Below are positions 1 through 5,133 of a DNA stretch of 7,364 nucleotides, one piece after another (positions within the stretch are counted from its first letter, which is position 1; each line of letters begins with the position of its first letter). The notes under the pieces are model-generated. The model searched no databases, was not told where the DNA came from, and worked only from the letters and a program-made list of their open reading frames with translations. The position numbers were made by a program, and so were the translations under genes. Origin of the DNA: Candidatus Rifleibacteriota bacterium (GTDB lineage: Bacteria; Riflebacteria; Ozemobacteria; Ozemobacterales; Ozemobacteraceae); contig JAKQKW010000236.1 in NCBI GenBank assembly GCA_029560455.1, forward strand, positions 1 to 7,364, read 5' to 3'.

Positions 1-417
1 CGGTTGCCCGTCGGGGCCCAGAACCTGCATTCCGATCAGTTCGTCGGGATAGAAATCAGAGTTGCCCCTGAGACGCTCCCTCTGCGACTTCGGAATAACC
101 AGCATCGCATTGACATAAGCAGCAGCGGCATCACAGTCATCAGCACCTTCGAATTTAACATCGATGGCCGTTTCCGTGAAGTGCCCGCGCCATTCGCTGA
201 CAGTAGCAACTTCAGGTTCGCCAAAGCGCTTCTGAACGAACACCTGCGAGCCCGGCTGAAACCGATCAGGAAAATCGGTCAGCAGACCTATCCGCAACCA
301 GCCCTTCAAACCGACAGTCTTGCGCACCTGCCCGATGGCGATCCAGGAATCGGAAGCACCAGCGTCGGACTTTTCAGCCTTGAGACGCGTTATTTCGGGC
401 TTTGGCTTTTGTGACAT
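1..417 (-). CDS. rimM: Ribosome maturation factor RimM, 3' end cut off by window edge
   Basis: RimM binds ribosomal protein S19 and helps mature the 16S rRNA 3' domain in the 30S subunit. The visible 139 codons run from an ATG at 417-415 to the window edge without a stop. After a polar N-terminal extension of about 24 residues comes the RimM barrel signature GQVRKTVGLKGWLRI (residues 29-43). The start of the PRC-barrel half follows, DFYPDELIGMQVL (121-133), which matches the family pattern of aromatic-rich 'YxxELIG'. The usual family length is about 170 residues, so roughly the last 30-40 are outside the window. The ATG lies only 5 nt after the khpA stop and has no clear Shine-Dalgarno site, so translation is probably coupled to khpA. 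It is the fourth gene of the ffh-rpsP-khpA-rimM operon; trmD and rplS usually come next. Identification is firm. Confidence 0.95.
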   Translation of the reverse strand, partial: MSQKPKPEITRLKAEKSDAGASDSWIAIGQVRKTVGLKGWLRIGLLTDFPDRFQPGSQVFVQKRFGEPEVATVSEWRGHFTETAIDVKFEGADDCDAAAAYVNAMLVIPKSQRERLRGNSDFYPDELIGMQVLGPDGQP

Positions 418-422
418 CGGTG

Positions 423-662
423 TCAGACCAGTTCCATTATCACCTTTTTGGTGCCGGTGTTGGCCGACGACCTGATGATAGTGCGCAGAGCATTGATGGT
501 TCTGCCCTTCTTGCCGATGATCTTGCCAGCGTCTTCGGGGTTAACCTGAACCTCGAAAACCACGGTGCCATCGCCTTCGATCGGCGTGATACTTACTTCG
601 TCAGGATGCTCGACCAGAGCTTTCACCAGTCGTTCAAGCATGTTCTGTGCGGTCTGGGTCAT
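423..662 (-). CDS. khpA: KhpA, small KH-domain RNA-binding protein
   Basis: A 79-residue single KH-domain protein of the KhpA (formerly YlqC) family, a cytoplasmic RNA chaperone-like protein that in several bacteria pairs with KhpB and binds many transcripts. The diagnostic KH loop is visible as IGKKGRT (49-55) within GKIIGKKGRTINALRTII, with the GxxG at residues 50-53. The preceding strand VVFEVQV and following helix fit the KH fold. Length is typical. The ATG at 662-660 is preceded by GGGAG at about 8 nt. It lies 22 bp after rpsP and 5 bp before rimM, the standard position for this gene between S16 and RimM in many phyla. Identification rests on family motif and synteny and is firm. Confidence 0.93.
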   Translation of the reverse strand: MTQTAQNMLERLVKALVEHPDEVSITPIEGDGTVVFEVQVNPEDAGKIIGKKGRTINALRTIIRSSANTGTKKVIMELV

Positions 663-676
663 TGATTACTCCCGTA

Positions 677-696
677 ACCAGCGCTTAGCGCTTGGT
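677..696 (-). repeat. Hairpin whose triloop is the rpsP stop codon
   Basis: In the mRNA sense, GCGC on each side of UAA can pair (684-681 with 691-688). The stem continues with ACCA/TGGT (696-693 with 680-677) across one bulged T at 692. The loop is exactly the rpsP stop codon. The stem ends a few bases before the khpA Shine-Dalgarno GGGAG, so it could affect rpsP termination or khpA initiation. The role is inference; only the pairing is seen. Confidence 0.4.
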
Positions 697-981
697 CCAG
701 ACGAATTTTACAGAACCGTTGGCGGCTTTCTGCGGAACCTTTACGATACCCTTCTGGCGAAGAATGTTCTTAACGGTTTCAGTCGGCACAGCGCCGTCTT
801 TGAGATAGTTGAGAACTGCTTCTTCATTCAGTTCGATCTTGGTTTCCTGCGGCAGCGGTGAATACTGACCGAGGTTTTCGAGGGTTACGCCATCGCGGGT
901 CTTGCGGCTGTCAAGAGCTACGATTCTGTAACAGGGGCGGTGCTTGGTACCAAGCATTTTCAGTCTGATTGAAACGGCCAT
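685..981 (-). CDS. rpsP: Small ribosomal subunit protein bS16
   Basis: Ribosomal protein S16, a 30S subunit component that binds the 5' and central domains of 16S rRNA during assembly. The 98-residue product opens with MAVSIRLKMLGTKHRPCYRI and continues with VALDSRKTRDGVTLENLGQY, the canonical S16 N-terminal signature (basic strand, P-x-YRIV, DSR-x-x-RDG, LGxY). The C-terminal part contains the usual NYLKDGAVPT segment (58-67) and ends in basic residues. The ATG at 981-979 has a strong ribosome binding site, AGAAGGAG, spaced about 8 nt. It is the second gene of the operon, 42 bp downstream of ffh, and there is no separate strong promoter in that gap. Confidence 0.98.
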   Translation of the reverse strand: MAVSIRLKMLGTKHRPCYRIVALDSRKTRDGVTLENLGQYSPLPQETKIELNEEAVLNYLKDGAVPTETVKNILRQKGIVKVPQKAANGSVKFVWTKR

Positions 982-1009
982 TTTAATAACTCCTTCTATG
1001 TTGTCAAAA

Positions 1010-1021
1010 CCGCTGACGCGG
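1010..1021 (-). terminator. Short GC hairpin followed by TTTT between ffh and rpsP
   Basis: Reading the minus strand, CCGC-GTCA-GCGG is followed directly by TTTT just after the ffh stop. The 4-bp stem is too short for an efficient terminator, but it could slightly attenuate or mark an RNA processing point between ffh and rpsP, whose products are needed in very different amounts. Low confidence. Confidence 0.2.
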
Positions 1022-1023
1022 CA

Positions 1024-2367
1024 TTACATTCCGAAAAATTTGCCGAGGCGACCCGGGCCTTTGCGTTTGGCAAAGCTGCCGAGCTGCTTCATCATTTTGC
1101 GCATCTGCGTGAACTGCTTGAGCAGCTGGTTCACATCCTGAATGGTGTTGCCGCTGCCGGCAGCAATGCGTTTGCGCCGCGAACCATCGATAACATCGGG
1201 CACATTGCGTTCCTGTTCCGTCATCGAGAGAATGATGGCTTCGAAACGCTTGAATTTTTTATCATCAAACGAAAACTCTGAAAGATTGCCCATCGATGAA
1301 AAACCTGGAATCATACCAAGAAGCTGGTCGAGCGGGCCCATCTTTTTAATCTGTGTCAACTGATAGAGAAAATCATTGAAGTTGAAATCGGCTTCGAGAA
1401 CGCGCTTCTCGATCTCTTTCATCTTCTCTTCATCCATGTTGGCCTGGGCCTTTTCGATGAGAGAAAGAACGTCGCCCATACCGAGAATTCTCTGGGCCAT
1501 GCGTTCGGGGTAGAAAGGTTCGAGAGAAGACGACTTCTCACCGGTACCGACAAATTTAACCGGCTTGCCGGTAACTTCACGAATTGAAAGTGCAGCACCA
1601 CCTCTGGCGTCACCGTCAAGTTTGGTGAGAACAATGCCTGAGAGCTCAAGCATTTCATTGAAAGTAGTGGCCATGTTGACGGCGTCCTGGCCGGTCATGG
1701 CGTCGACAACGAGCAGAACTTCGTGGGGCGAAGTCGCTTCTTTGATGCCCTTAACTTCAGCCATCATCTGCTCATCTATGTGCAGGCGACCGGCGGTATC
1801 GATGATAACCGTATCGAAGTCACGACTTTTGGCGTGTTCAATAGCGGCAAGAGCGATATCGGCAGGCTTCTGGCCATGCTGGCCGGCGAATACTTCAACG
1901 CTGAGCTGGTCACCAAGCACCTGCAATTGCTTAACTGCGGCGGGACGATAAATATCGCAGGCTACCAGCATCGGGTTCTTCTTTTCGTCTTTGCGCAGAT
2001 ACAGAGCCAGCTTAGCGCTGGTCGTCGTTTTACCTGAACCCTGCAGACCGGCCATGAGAATTACGGTCGGTTTCTTCGGAGATACAGCCAGCTTGGTGCG
2101 CTCGCTGCCCAGAAGAGTCGTCAGTTCTTCAAGAACGATCTTGATTACCTGCTGAGTAGGGGTAAGACTCTTAAGAATTTCAGTGCCGATCGAGCGCTCT
2201 TTGACGCGCTTGATGAAGTTCTTAACGACCTTGAAGTTGACGTCTGCTTCGAGCAGCGCCATCTTAACTTCGTTAAGAGCAACATCGATATCTTTCTCGG
2301 TCAGCTTTCCAGATCTTCGCATTTTTTCGAAGACGGCGGTCAGCTTCTCTGAAAGGCCCTGAAACAT
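1024..2367 (-). CDS. ffh: Signal recognition particle protein Ffh (SRP54)
   Basis: Ffh is the GTPase of the bacterial signal recognition particle. With 4.5S RNA it binds signal sequences of nascent inner-membrane proteins and delivers the ribosome to FtsY. The 447-residue product has the full N-G-M layout. The helical N domain spans residues 1-95. The G domain carries P-loop GLQGSGKTT (107-115), DIYRPAA (138-144), G3 DTAGR (190-194), G4 TKLD (248-251) with DGDARGG, and GTGE (274-277). The methionine-rich M domain starts at about 300 and carries the RNA-binding motif SRRKRIAAGSG (396-406) and MRKMMKQLG (422-430). Length is typical. The ATG at 2367-2365 is preceded by CAGGAGA. It is the first gene of the operon with its own promoter. 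No SRP RNA gene was seen in the window. Confidence 0.99.
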   Translation of the reverse strand: MFQGLSEKLTAVFEKMRRSGKLTEKDIDVALNEVKMALLEADVNFKVVKNFIKRVKERSIGTEILKSLTPTQQVIKIVLEELTTLLGSERTKLAVSPKKPTVILMAGLQGSGKTTTSAKLALYLRKDEKKNPMLVACDIYRPAAVKQLQVLGDQLSVEVFAGQHGQKPADIALAAIEHAKSRDFDTVIIDTAGRLHIDEQMMAEVKGIKEATSPHEVLLVVDAMTGQDAVNMATTFNEMLELSGIVLTKLDGDARGGAALSIREVTGKPVKFVGTGEKSSSLEPFYPERMAQRILGMGDVLSLIEKAQANMDEEKMKEIEKRVLEADFNFNDFLYQLTQIKKMGPLDQLLGMIPGFSSMGNLSEFSFDDKKFKRFEAIILSMTEQERNVPDVIDGSRRKRIAAGSGNTIQDVNQLLKQFTQMRKMMKQLGSFAKRKGPGRLGKFFGM

Positions 2368-2413
2368 TGAGCTTTCTCCTGATTTGATTCAATAAAGGCA
2401 GAATAGAGTAGCC

Positions 2414-2442
2414 AGTATAACTTAACAGCAAAGTTTAGTCAA
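2414..2442 (-). promoter_or_regulatory. Sigma-70-type promoter of the ffh operon
   Basis: On the minus strand, -35 TTGACT (2442-2437) and -10 TATACT (2419-2414) are separated by exactly 17 bp. Transcription would start near 2407, giving an ffh leader of about 40 nt that includes the CAGGAGA ribosome binding site. Both hexamers match consensus at five of six positions. Confidence 0.8.
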
Positions 2443-2550
2443 GACCTATGTACACTTCAGATGTTCGCCACTATGCAGAAGCAGGCCTGAGCAATAAAAA
2501 AGACAACAGCGCCGCAGACAATGGCCTGGTCGATGGCCGGGAACAACCGA

Positions 2551-2587
2551 CAGAACAAGATTTGCATTTTTCGAAAGATTTGTTCTG
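2551..2587. repeat. Inverted repeat CAGAACAA / TTGTTCTG with inner palindrome
   Basis: CAGAACAA (2551-2558) is the exact reverse complement of TTGTTCTG (2580-2587). The 21-nt centre contains the palindrome TTTCGAAA (2569-2576). Possible operator upstream of the acidic-protein gene. Confidence 0.4.
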
Positions 2588-2591
2588 CATA

Positions 2592-2619
2592 CAGGAAAAA
2601 CAAATTTGCCGAATTCCTG
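2592..2619. repeat. Inverted repeat CAGGAA / TTCCTG with inner palindrome
   Basis: CAGGAA (2592-2597) and TTCCTG (2614-2619) are exact reverse complements. The centre holds the palindrome CAAATTTG (2601-2608). It lies 5 bp after the previous dyad and about 80 bp upstream of the plus-strand -35 element. Confidence 0.35.
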
Positions 2620-2697
2620 AAGAGCCCGTCAAAAGCAGATTTGCGACTCTTTGCCGCCCGAAACGACTCTTGAATTGTAAATAAAATGTTTTTTTTG

Positions 2698-2727
2698 TTG
2701 ACAGGTTTTTTGAAGTATGCCTATATT
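2698..2727 (+). promoter_or_regulatory. Strong sigma-70-type promoter of the acidic-protein gene
   Basis: -35 TTGACA (2698-2703, perfect consensus) and -10 TATATT (2722-2727) are 18 bp apart, with T-rich sequence upstream of the -35. The start would lie near 2734, leaving a leader of about 50 nt that carries an AAGGGG ribosome binding site (2772-2777). Confidence 0.8.
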
Positions 2728-2785
2728 GCAAACAAATCTTATTCGGATTAATCAGCAATCGTTACATTAGAAAGGGGTTATCGTC

Positions 2786-3169
2786 ATGCCGAAATTTTAT
2801 GAAAATGAAGAAGTAAAAATCCTTGCCGCCCAGAAAGACTGGGACAACCTTGACGATGATGAAGAAGAAGAAGAACTCGACGAAGACGAACTTGAAGACT
2901 TCGACGATGAAGATGAAGATATAGACGAAGATTTCGACGACGAAGAAGAGGAAGATTTCGACGACGAAGACGAAGAAGAATTTGAAGAAGAAGAAGAAGA
3001 CGAAGAATTCGACGATGAAGACGAAGACTTCGAAGATGACGAAGAAGAATTTGAAGAAGAAGAAGAAGAAGTCGAAGAAGAAGAAGAAGATTTCGAAGAC
3101 TACGACGATTTCGAAGACGAAGATGAAGACGAAGAATTCGACGATGAAGACGAAGATGAGGATGAATAA
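2786..3169 (+). CDS. Extremely acidic low-complexity protein (poly Asp/Glu)
   Basis: I do not recognise a family. The 127-residue product has a 22-residue head with all three of its lysines (3, 11, 17) and a tryptophan (19). The tail of 105 residues contains 90 Asp/Glu, and the other 15 are only F, L, I, V or Y. Gly, Ser, Thr, Arg, His and Cys are absent. Hydrophobic residues are spaced regularly, with five at exact 7-residue steps (75, 82, 89, 96, 103). No signal peptide or membrane segment is seen, so it is probably cytoplasmic and disordered. That it is a real gene is supported by the consensus promoter, the AAGGGG site 8 nt before the ATG, the strong terminator right after the stop, and a reading frame kept open through a repetitive tract. 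The tail recalls acidic chaperone tails, nucleic-acid mimics, the acidic part of RNA polymerase delta (whose N-terminal domain is absent here), or cation buffers. None can be chosen from sequence. Confidence 0.8.
   Translation: MPKFYENEEVKILAAQKDWDNLDDDEEEEELDEDELEDFDDEDEDIDEDFDDEEEEDFDDEDEEEFEEEEEDEEFDDEDEDFEDDEEEFEEEEEEVEEEEEDFEDYDDFEDEDEDEEFDDEDEDEDE
2999..3156 (+). repeat. 29-bp perfect direct repeat inside the acidic gene
   Basis: Positions 2999-3027 and 3128-3156 are identical over 29 bases, 129 bp (43 codons) apart and in the same frame, encoding DEEFDDEDE in both places. The surrounding GAA/GAC/GAT tract is also repetitive, so the gene is prone to in-frame length change by slippage or recombination. 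Confidence 0.75.
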
Positions 3170-3185
3170 TCTTCTCTTATAAAGA

Positions 3186-3219
3186 AAAAACACCCCCTGT
3201 TGCAGGGGGTGTTTTTTTT
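3186..3219 (+). terminator. Strong intrinsic terminator after the acidic-protein gene
   Basis: CACCCCCTG (3191-3199) pairs with CAGGGGGTG (3203-3211) around a TTG loop. The stem extends into A/T pairs and is followed by eight T (3212-3219). The A-tract on the left makes it usable from the opposite strand as well. Confidence 0.92.
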
Positions 3220-3251
3220 ATGTTCTACAGCAGAACAGACAAAGTACCGGA

Positions 3252-3291
3252 ACAAGCAGAAACCCCGCATAAAAGCGGGGTTTCTGCTTGT
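3252..3291 (-). terminator. Perfect 17-bp hairpin between two convergent genes
   Basis: Positions 3252-3268 and 3275-3291 are exact reverse complements around a 6-nt loop, with a GC-rich inner stem (CCCCGC/GCGGGG). It lies 17 bp past the stop of the minus-strand gene ending at 3308. On that strand the inner stem is followed by TTTCTGCTTGTT, a poor U-tract. It may act as a two-way terminator or as an mRNA 3'-end stabiliser. Confidence 0.65.
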
Positions 3292-3307
3292 CAGTTATCA
3301 GATGTTC

Positions 3308-3889
3308 TCAATAATTATTTCTCTGCAACCAGTAGCGGGCCTTTTCTTCTTCGAGAATACGGCCTATATCAGCTTCAGAGAGACCAAATTCTTTTATATC
3401 AGGGCGGTTAAGCAACCAGACCCAGTCGTCGTGATTCCACTGACCGCTTTTCTGATGCACGAATTCGCGCAACTTGCCAAGTAGTATTTCCTGCGGGCTG
3501 AGACGGGGTGCAATCACAACCGGAGCGGCAACGTGTTCAACATGAACATGCTCTTCAGAAGCTTCTGAACTGTTCGGCGAACAGGCATAAACTTTAAGGC
3601 CGCCACGCTTACCACGCTCAAGCAGATAGCCTTCGCGAACCATTGCCTGAAAAAGACGGTACATCGAGCCCTTTTCGTTTTTATCTAGTTTGCTCTTGAA
3701 AAGATCACGGTTAACGTCGTTGGCGGTAAAATCCTCACAGCCTTCAACATACTTCATGATCTTTTTTACATTTTTAGAGATAACCTGATGCAGATGAATA
3801 TTTCTATCGTTGTCACAGCGGCGCTTATTGCGCGTGCCCTCAACAACGCCTTTACAGAAGGGAAGTTCACATGTTCTCTTTCGTCCCAC
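3308..3889 (-). CDS. Hypothetical winged-helix protein with Cys-rich N-terminus
   Basis: Family not recognised. From the preferred GTG at 3889-3887 the product has 193 residues. This start has GAGGTG spaced 6 nt, and the predicted transcript start is near 3946. A frame extension to a TTG at 3934 would give 208 residues but leaves almost no leader. In 208-residue numbering, the N-terminus has C22-x4-C27-x12-C40 in a basic context (GTRNKRRC), resembling a zinc knuckle that lacks its fourth cysteine. Residues about 50-118 read as a winged helix: helix NVKKIMKYV, FTANDVNRDL, helix MYRLFQAMVREGYL, then a wing ERGKRGGLKVYA. A His/Ala-rich linker leads to a C-terminal helical part with QWNHDDWVWLL (165-175). 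A DNA-binding regulator is the likeliest reading (inference). It diverges from the galT pair across a dyad, so it may regulate them or itself. Confidence 0.75.
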   Translation of the reverse strand: MGRKRTCELPFCKGVVEGTRNKRRCDNDRNIHLHQVISKNVKKIMKYVEGCEDFTANDVNRDLFKSKLDKNEKGSMYRLFQAMVREGYLLERGKRGGLKVYACSPNSSEASEEHVHVEHVAAPVVIAPRLSPQEILLGKLREFVHQKSGQWNHDDWVWLLNRPDIKEFGLSEADIGRILEEEKARYWLQRNNY

Positions 3890-3952
3890 GATATGCACCT
3901 CTGACTTGAAATCACCTGATATACACCGGGACAATGCCCTGATGACTGCAAT

Positions 3953-3981
3953 AGATTAACCAAGGCTCAACAACTTGTCAA
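3953..3981 (-). promoter_or_regulatory. Probable promoter of the winged-helix gene
   Basis: On the minus strand a perfect -35 TTGACA (3981-3976) is followed after 17 bp by TAATCT (3958-3953), a weak -10 with three of six matches. The start near 3946 would give about 57 nt of leader before the GTG at 3889. Confidence 0.5.
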
Positions 3982-3992
3982 CCTTTTTCGTC

Positions 3993-4040
3993 ACGACTGT
4001 ACAGAACTGACCGAACATAGTACACAGTTTTGAACGTCGT
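3993..4040. promoter_or_regulatory. Imperfect dyad between divergent promoters, candidate operator
   Basis: The left arm 3993-4009 (ACGACTGTACAGAACTG) and the reverse complement of 4025-4040 (ACGACGTTCAAAACTG) match at 14 of 16 positions with one single-base gap, around a 15-nt centre. A further TGTAC (3998-4002) / GTACA (4020-4024) pair is nested in it. It lies between the -35 elements of the winged-helix gene and the galT operon, so one bound protein could affect both. Function is inference. Confidence 0.45.
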
Positions 4041-4057
4041 GCAGAATCATGAACAAA

Positions 4058-4087
4058 TTGCGCATACCGTTGTTCTTATTGTATAAT
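4058..4087 (+). promoter_or_regulatory. Promoter of the tandem galT operon
   Basis: A perfect -10 TATAAT (4082-4087) lies 35 bp before the galT ATG. The best -35 is TTGCGC (4058-4063) at 18 bp, a weak match, which suggests that an activator may be needed. The leader carries GGAAGGGA (4107-4114) as ribosome binding site. Confidence 0.6.
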
Positions 4088-4122
4088 CCCACCAGAAAAA
4101 TGAAGCGGAAGGGAACATCAAC

Positions 4123-5118
4123 ATGCCTCAGCTACGCAAAGACCCGGTAACCAAGCGTTGGGTCATCATCCTGCATGAGCAGGCTAAAACCCCTGCAGAT
4201 TTCCAGATTCCACAGCCCCCACGCCAGCAGAACAAATGTCCCTTCTGCCCTGGCCACGAAGACATGGCTCCACCGGAAGTCATGTCATACCGCACCCCGG
4301 AAACCCTTCCAAATCAGCCGGGTTGGGCAGTCAGAGTCATACCGAACAAGTTTCCCGCCCTGCAGATCGAGGGTGATCTTGATCGAACCGGGATCGGGGT
4401 CTACGACATGATGAATGGCGTGGGCGCCCACGAAGTCATTATTGAATCACCGAATCACGACGACGGGTTTCACAATTACACTGTCGAGCAGATCTCCAGA
4501 ATTCTCCGTACATATACTGATCGATATCGAGATCTCAGGCGCGATAGAAGATTCAGATACATTCTAATCTTCAAAAATCAGGGTTCTGCGGCCGGAGCCA
4601 GCCTCGATCACCCTCATTCTCAGCTGATCGCCACTCCGATCATTCCAAAACGTGCAATGGAAGAGGTTGAAGGAGCCAAGCGCTATTACTACTACAAAGA
4701 ACGCTGCGTTTTCTGCGACATTATTCGCCAGGAACTGAGTTCTGGCGACCGCATCATTCACGAGAACGAACAGTTCGTCGCTTTTGCACCGTTTGCATCA
4801 CGGTTTCCCTTTGAAACCTGGATCGCTCCCAAAGATCACAAAGACTCATTCGGCGACATCGACAGCAATGAAATCGAAGGGTTGGCAGGCATCATGCACG
4901 CAACCCTTCGCAAGCTGATAAAAACACTCAATAACCCGCCATTCAACTTTATCATCCATACCGCCCCATGCGACGAACACTGTACCGACTATTTTCACTG
5001 GCATCTCGAAATAATGCCCAGACTGACTAAAGTAGCCGGTTTTGAATGGGGATCCGGGTTCTACATAAATCCCGTAGCCCCCGAACGCGCCGCCAGATTT
5101 CTGATCAACCAGGAATAG
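4123..5118 (+). CDS. galT: Galactose-1-phosphate uridylyltransferase (GalT)
   Basis: GalT of the Leloir pathway moves UMP from UDP-glucose to galactose-1-phosphate through a uridylyl-histidine intermediate in the cytoplasm. The 331-residue product (E. coli enzyme about 348) shows the first zinc site C39-x2-C42 with H112 (ESPNH) and H163, and the nucleotide-pocket motif RVIPNKFPAL (71-80). The catalytic signature GASLDHPHSQ (158-167) has nucleophile H165 and Q167. The second metal site is conserved by alignment to E. coli: E181, H279, H292, H294 (FHWHLEIMPR). A second CxxC (C195, C198; CVFCDII) is typical of this subtype. The end GFEWGSGFYINP matches the family. The ATG has GGAAGGGA at 8 nt. 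It is the first gene of a two-gene operon with a paralogue 15 bp downstream. No galK or galE is in the window, so the sugar could be another hexose-1-phosphate. Confidence 0.92.
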   Translation: MPQLRKDPVTKRWVIILHEQAKTPADFQIPQPPRQQNKCPFCPGHEDMAPPEVMSYRTPETLPNQPGWAVRVIPNKFPALQIEGDLDRTGIGVYDMMNGVGAHEVIIESPNHDDGFHNYTVEQISRILRTYTDRYRDLRRDRRFRYILIFKNQGSAAGASLDHPHSQLIATPIIPKRAMEEVEGAKRYYYYKERCVFCDIIRQELSSGDRIIHENEQFVAFAPFASRFPFETWIAPKDHKDSFGDIDSNEIEGLAGIMHATLRKLIKTLNNPPFNFIIHTAPCDEHCTDYFHWHLEIMPRLTKVAGFEWGSGFYINPVAPERAARFLINQE

Positions 5119-5133
5119 TCAGGAGACCAATTC

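Larger units (their letters stand above)
2443..2697. other. Intergenic region between divergent ffh and acidic-protein promoters
   Basis: About 255 bp separate the two divergent promoters. I see no convincing gene: the open frames here lack ribosome binding sites, overlap promoter elements and have no recognisable motif. The stretch holds two adjacent dyads (2551-2587 and 2592-2619), each with a small perfect palindrome inside, and an AT-rich run leading into the plus-strand promoter. The dyads are candidates for regulator binding. Confidence 0.5.

Noticed and set aside
2448..2684. 78-codon plus-strand frame between ffh and the acidic gene
   Set aside because: No Shine-Dalgarno site precedes it, it begins just upstream of the ffh promoter -35, and it has no recognisable motif.
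2471..2758. 95-codon minus-strand frame in the same gap
   Set aside because: It overlaps the strong plus-strand promoter, has no ribosome binding site, and its Cys/Ser-rich content fits random AT-rich translation.
2982..3182. Lys/Thr-rich frame inside the acidic gene
   Set aside because: It is the +1 reading of the GAA repeat (AAG, AAA) and has no ribosome binding site of its own.
2762..3193. Long minus-strand open frame encoding a Phe/Val/Ile-rich, membrane-like protein
   Set aside because: It is the exact antisense of the Asp/Glu-rich gene: GAA and GAC read backwards as TTC and GTC. It runs from inside the terminator and has no ribosome binding site.
4705..4725. Second CxxC (CVFCDII) in GalT considered as a fused HIT/Hint domain
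   Set aside because: This motif is part of the normal C-terminal half of this GalT subtype and is present in both copies; total length is normal for GalT.
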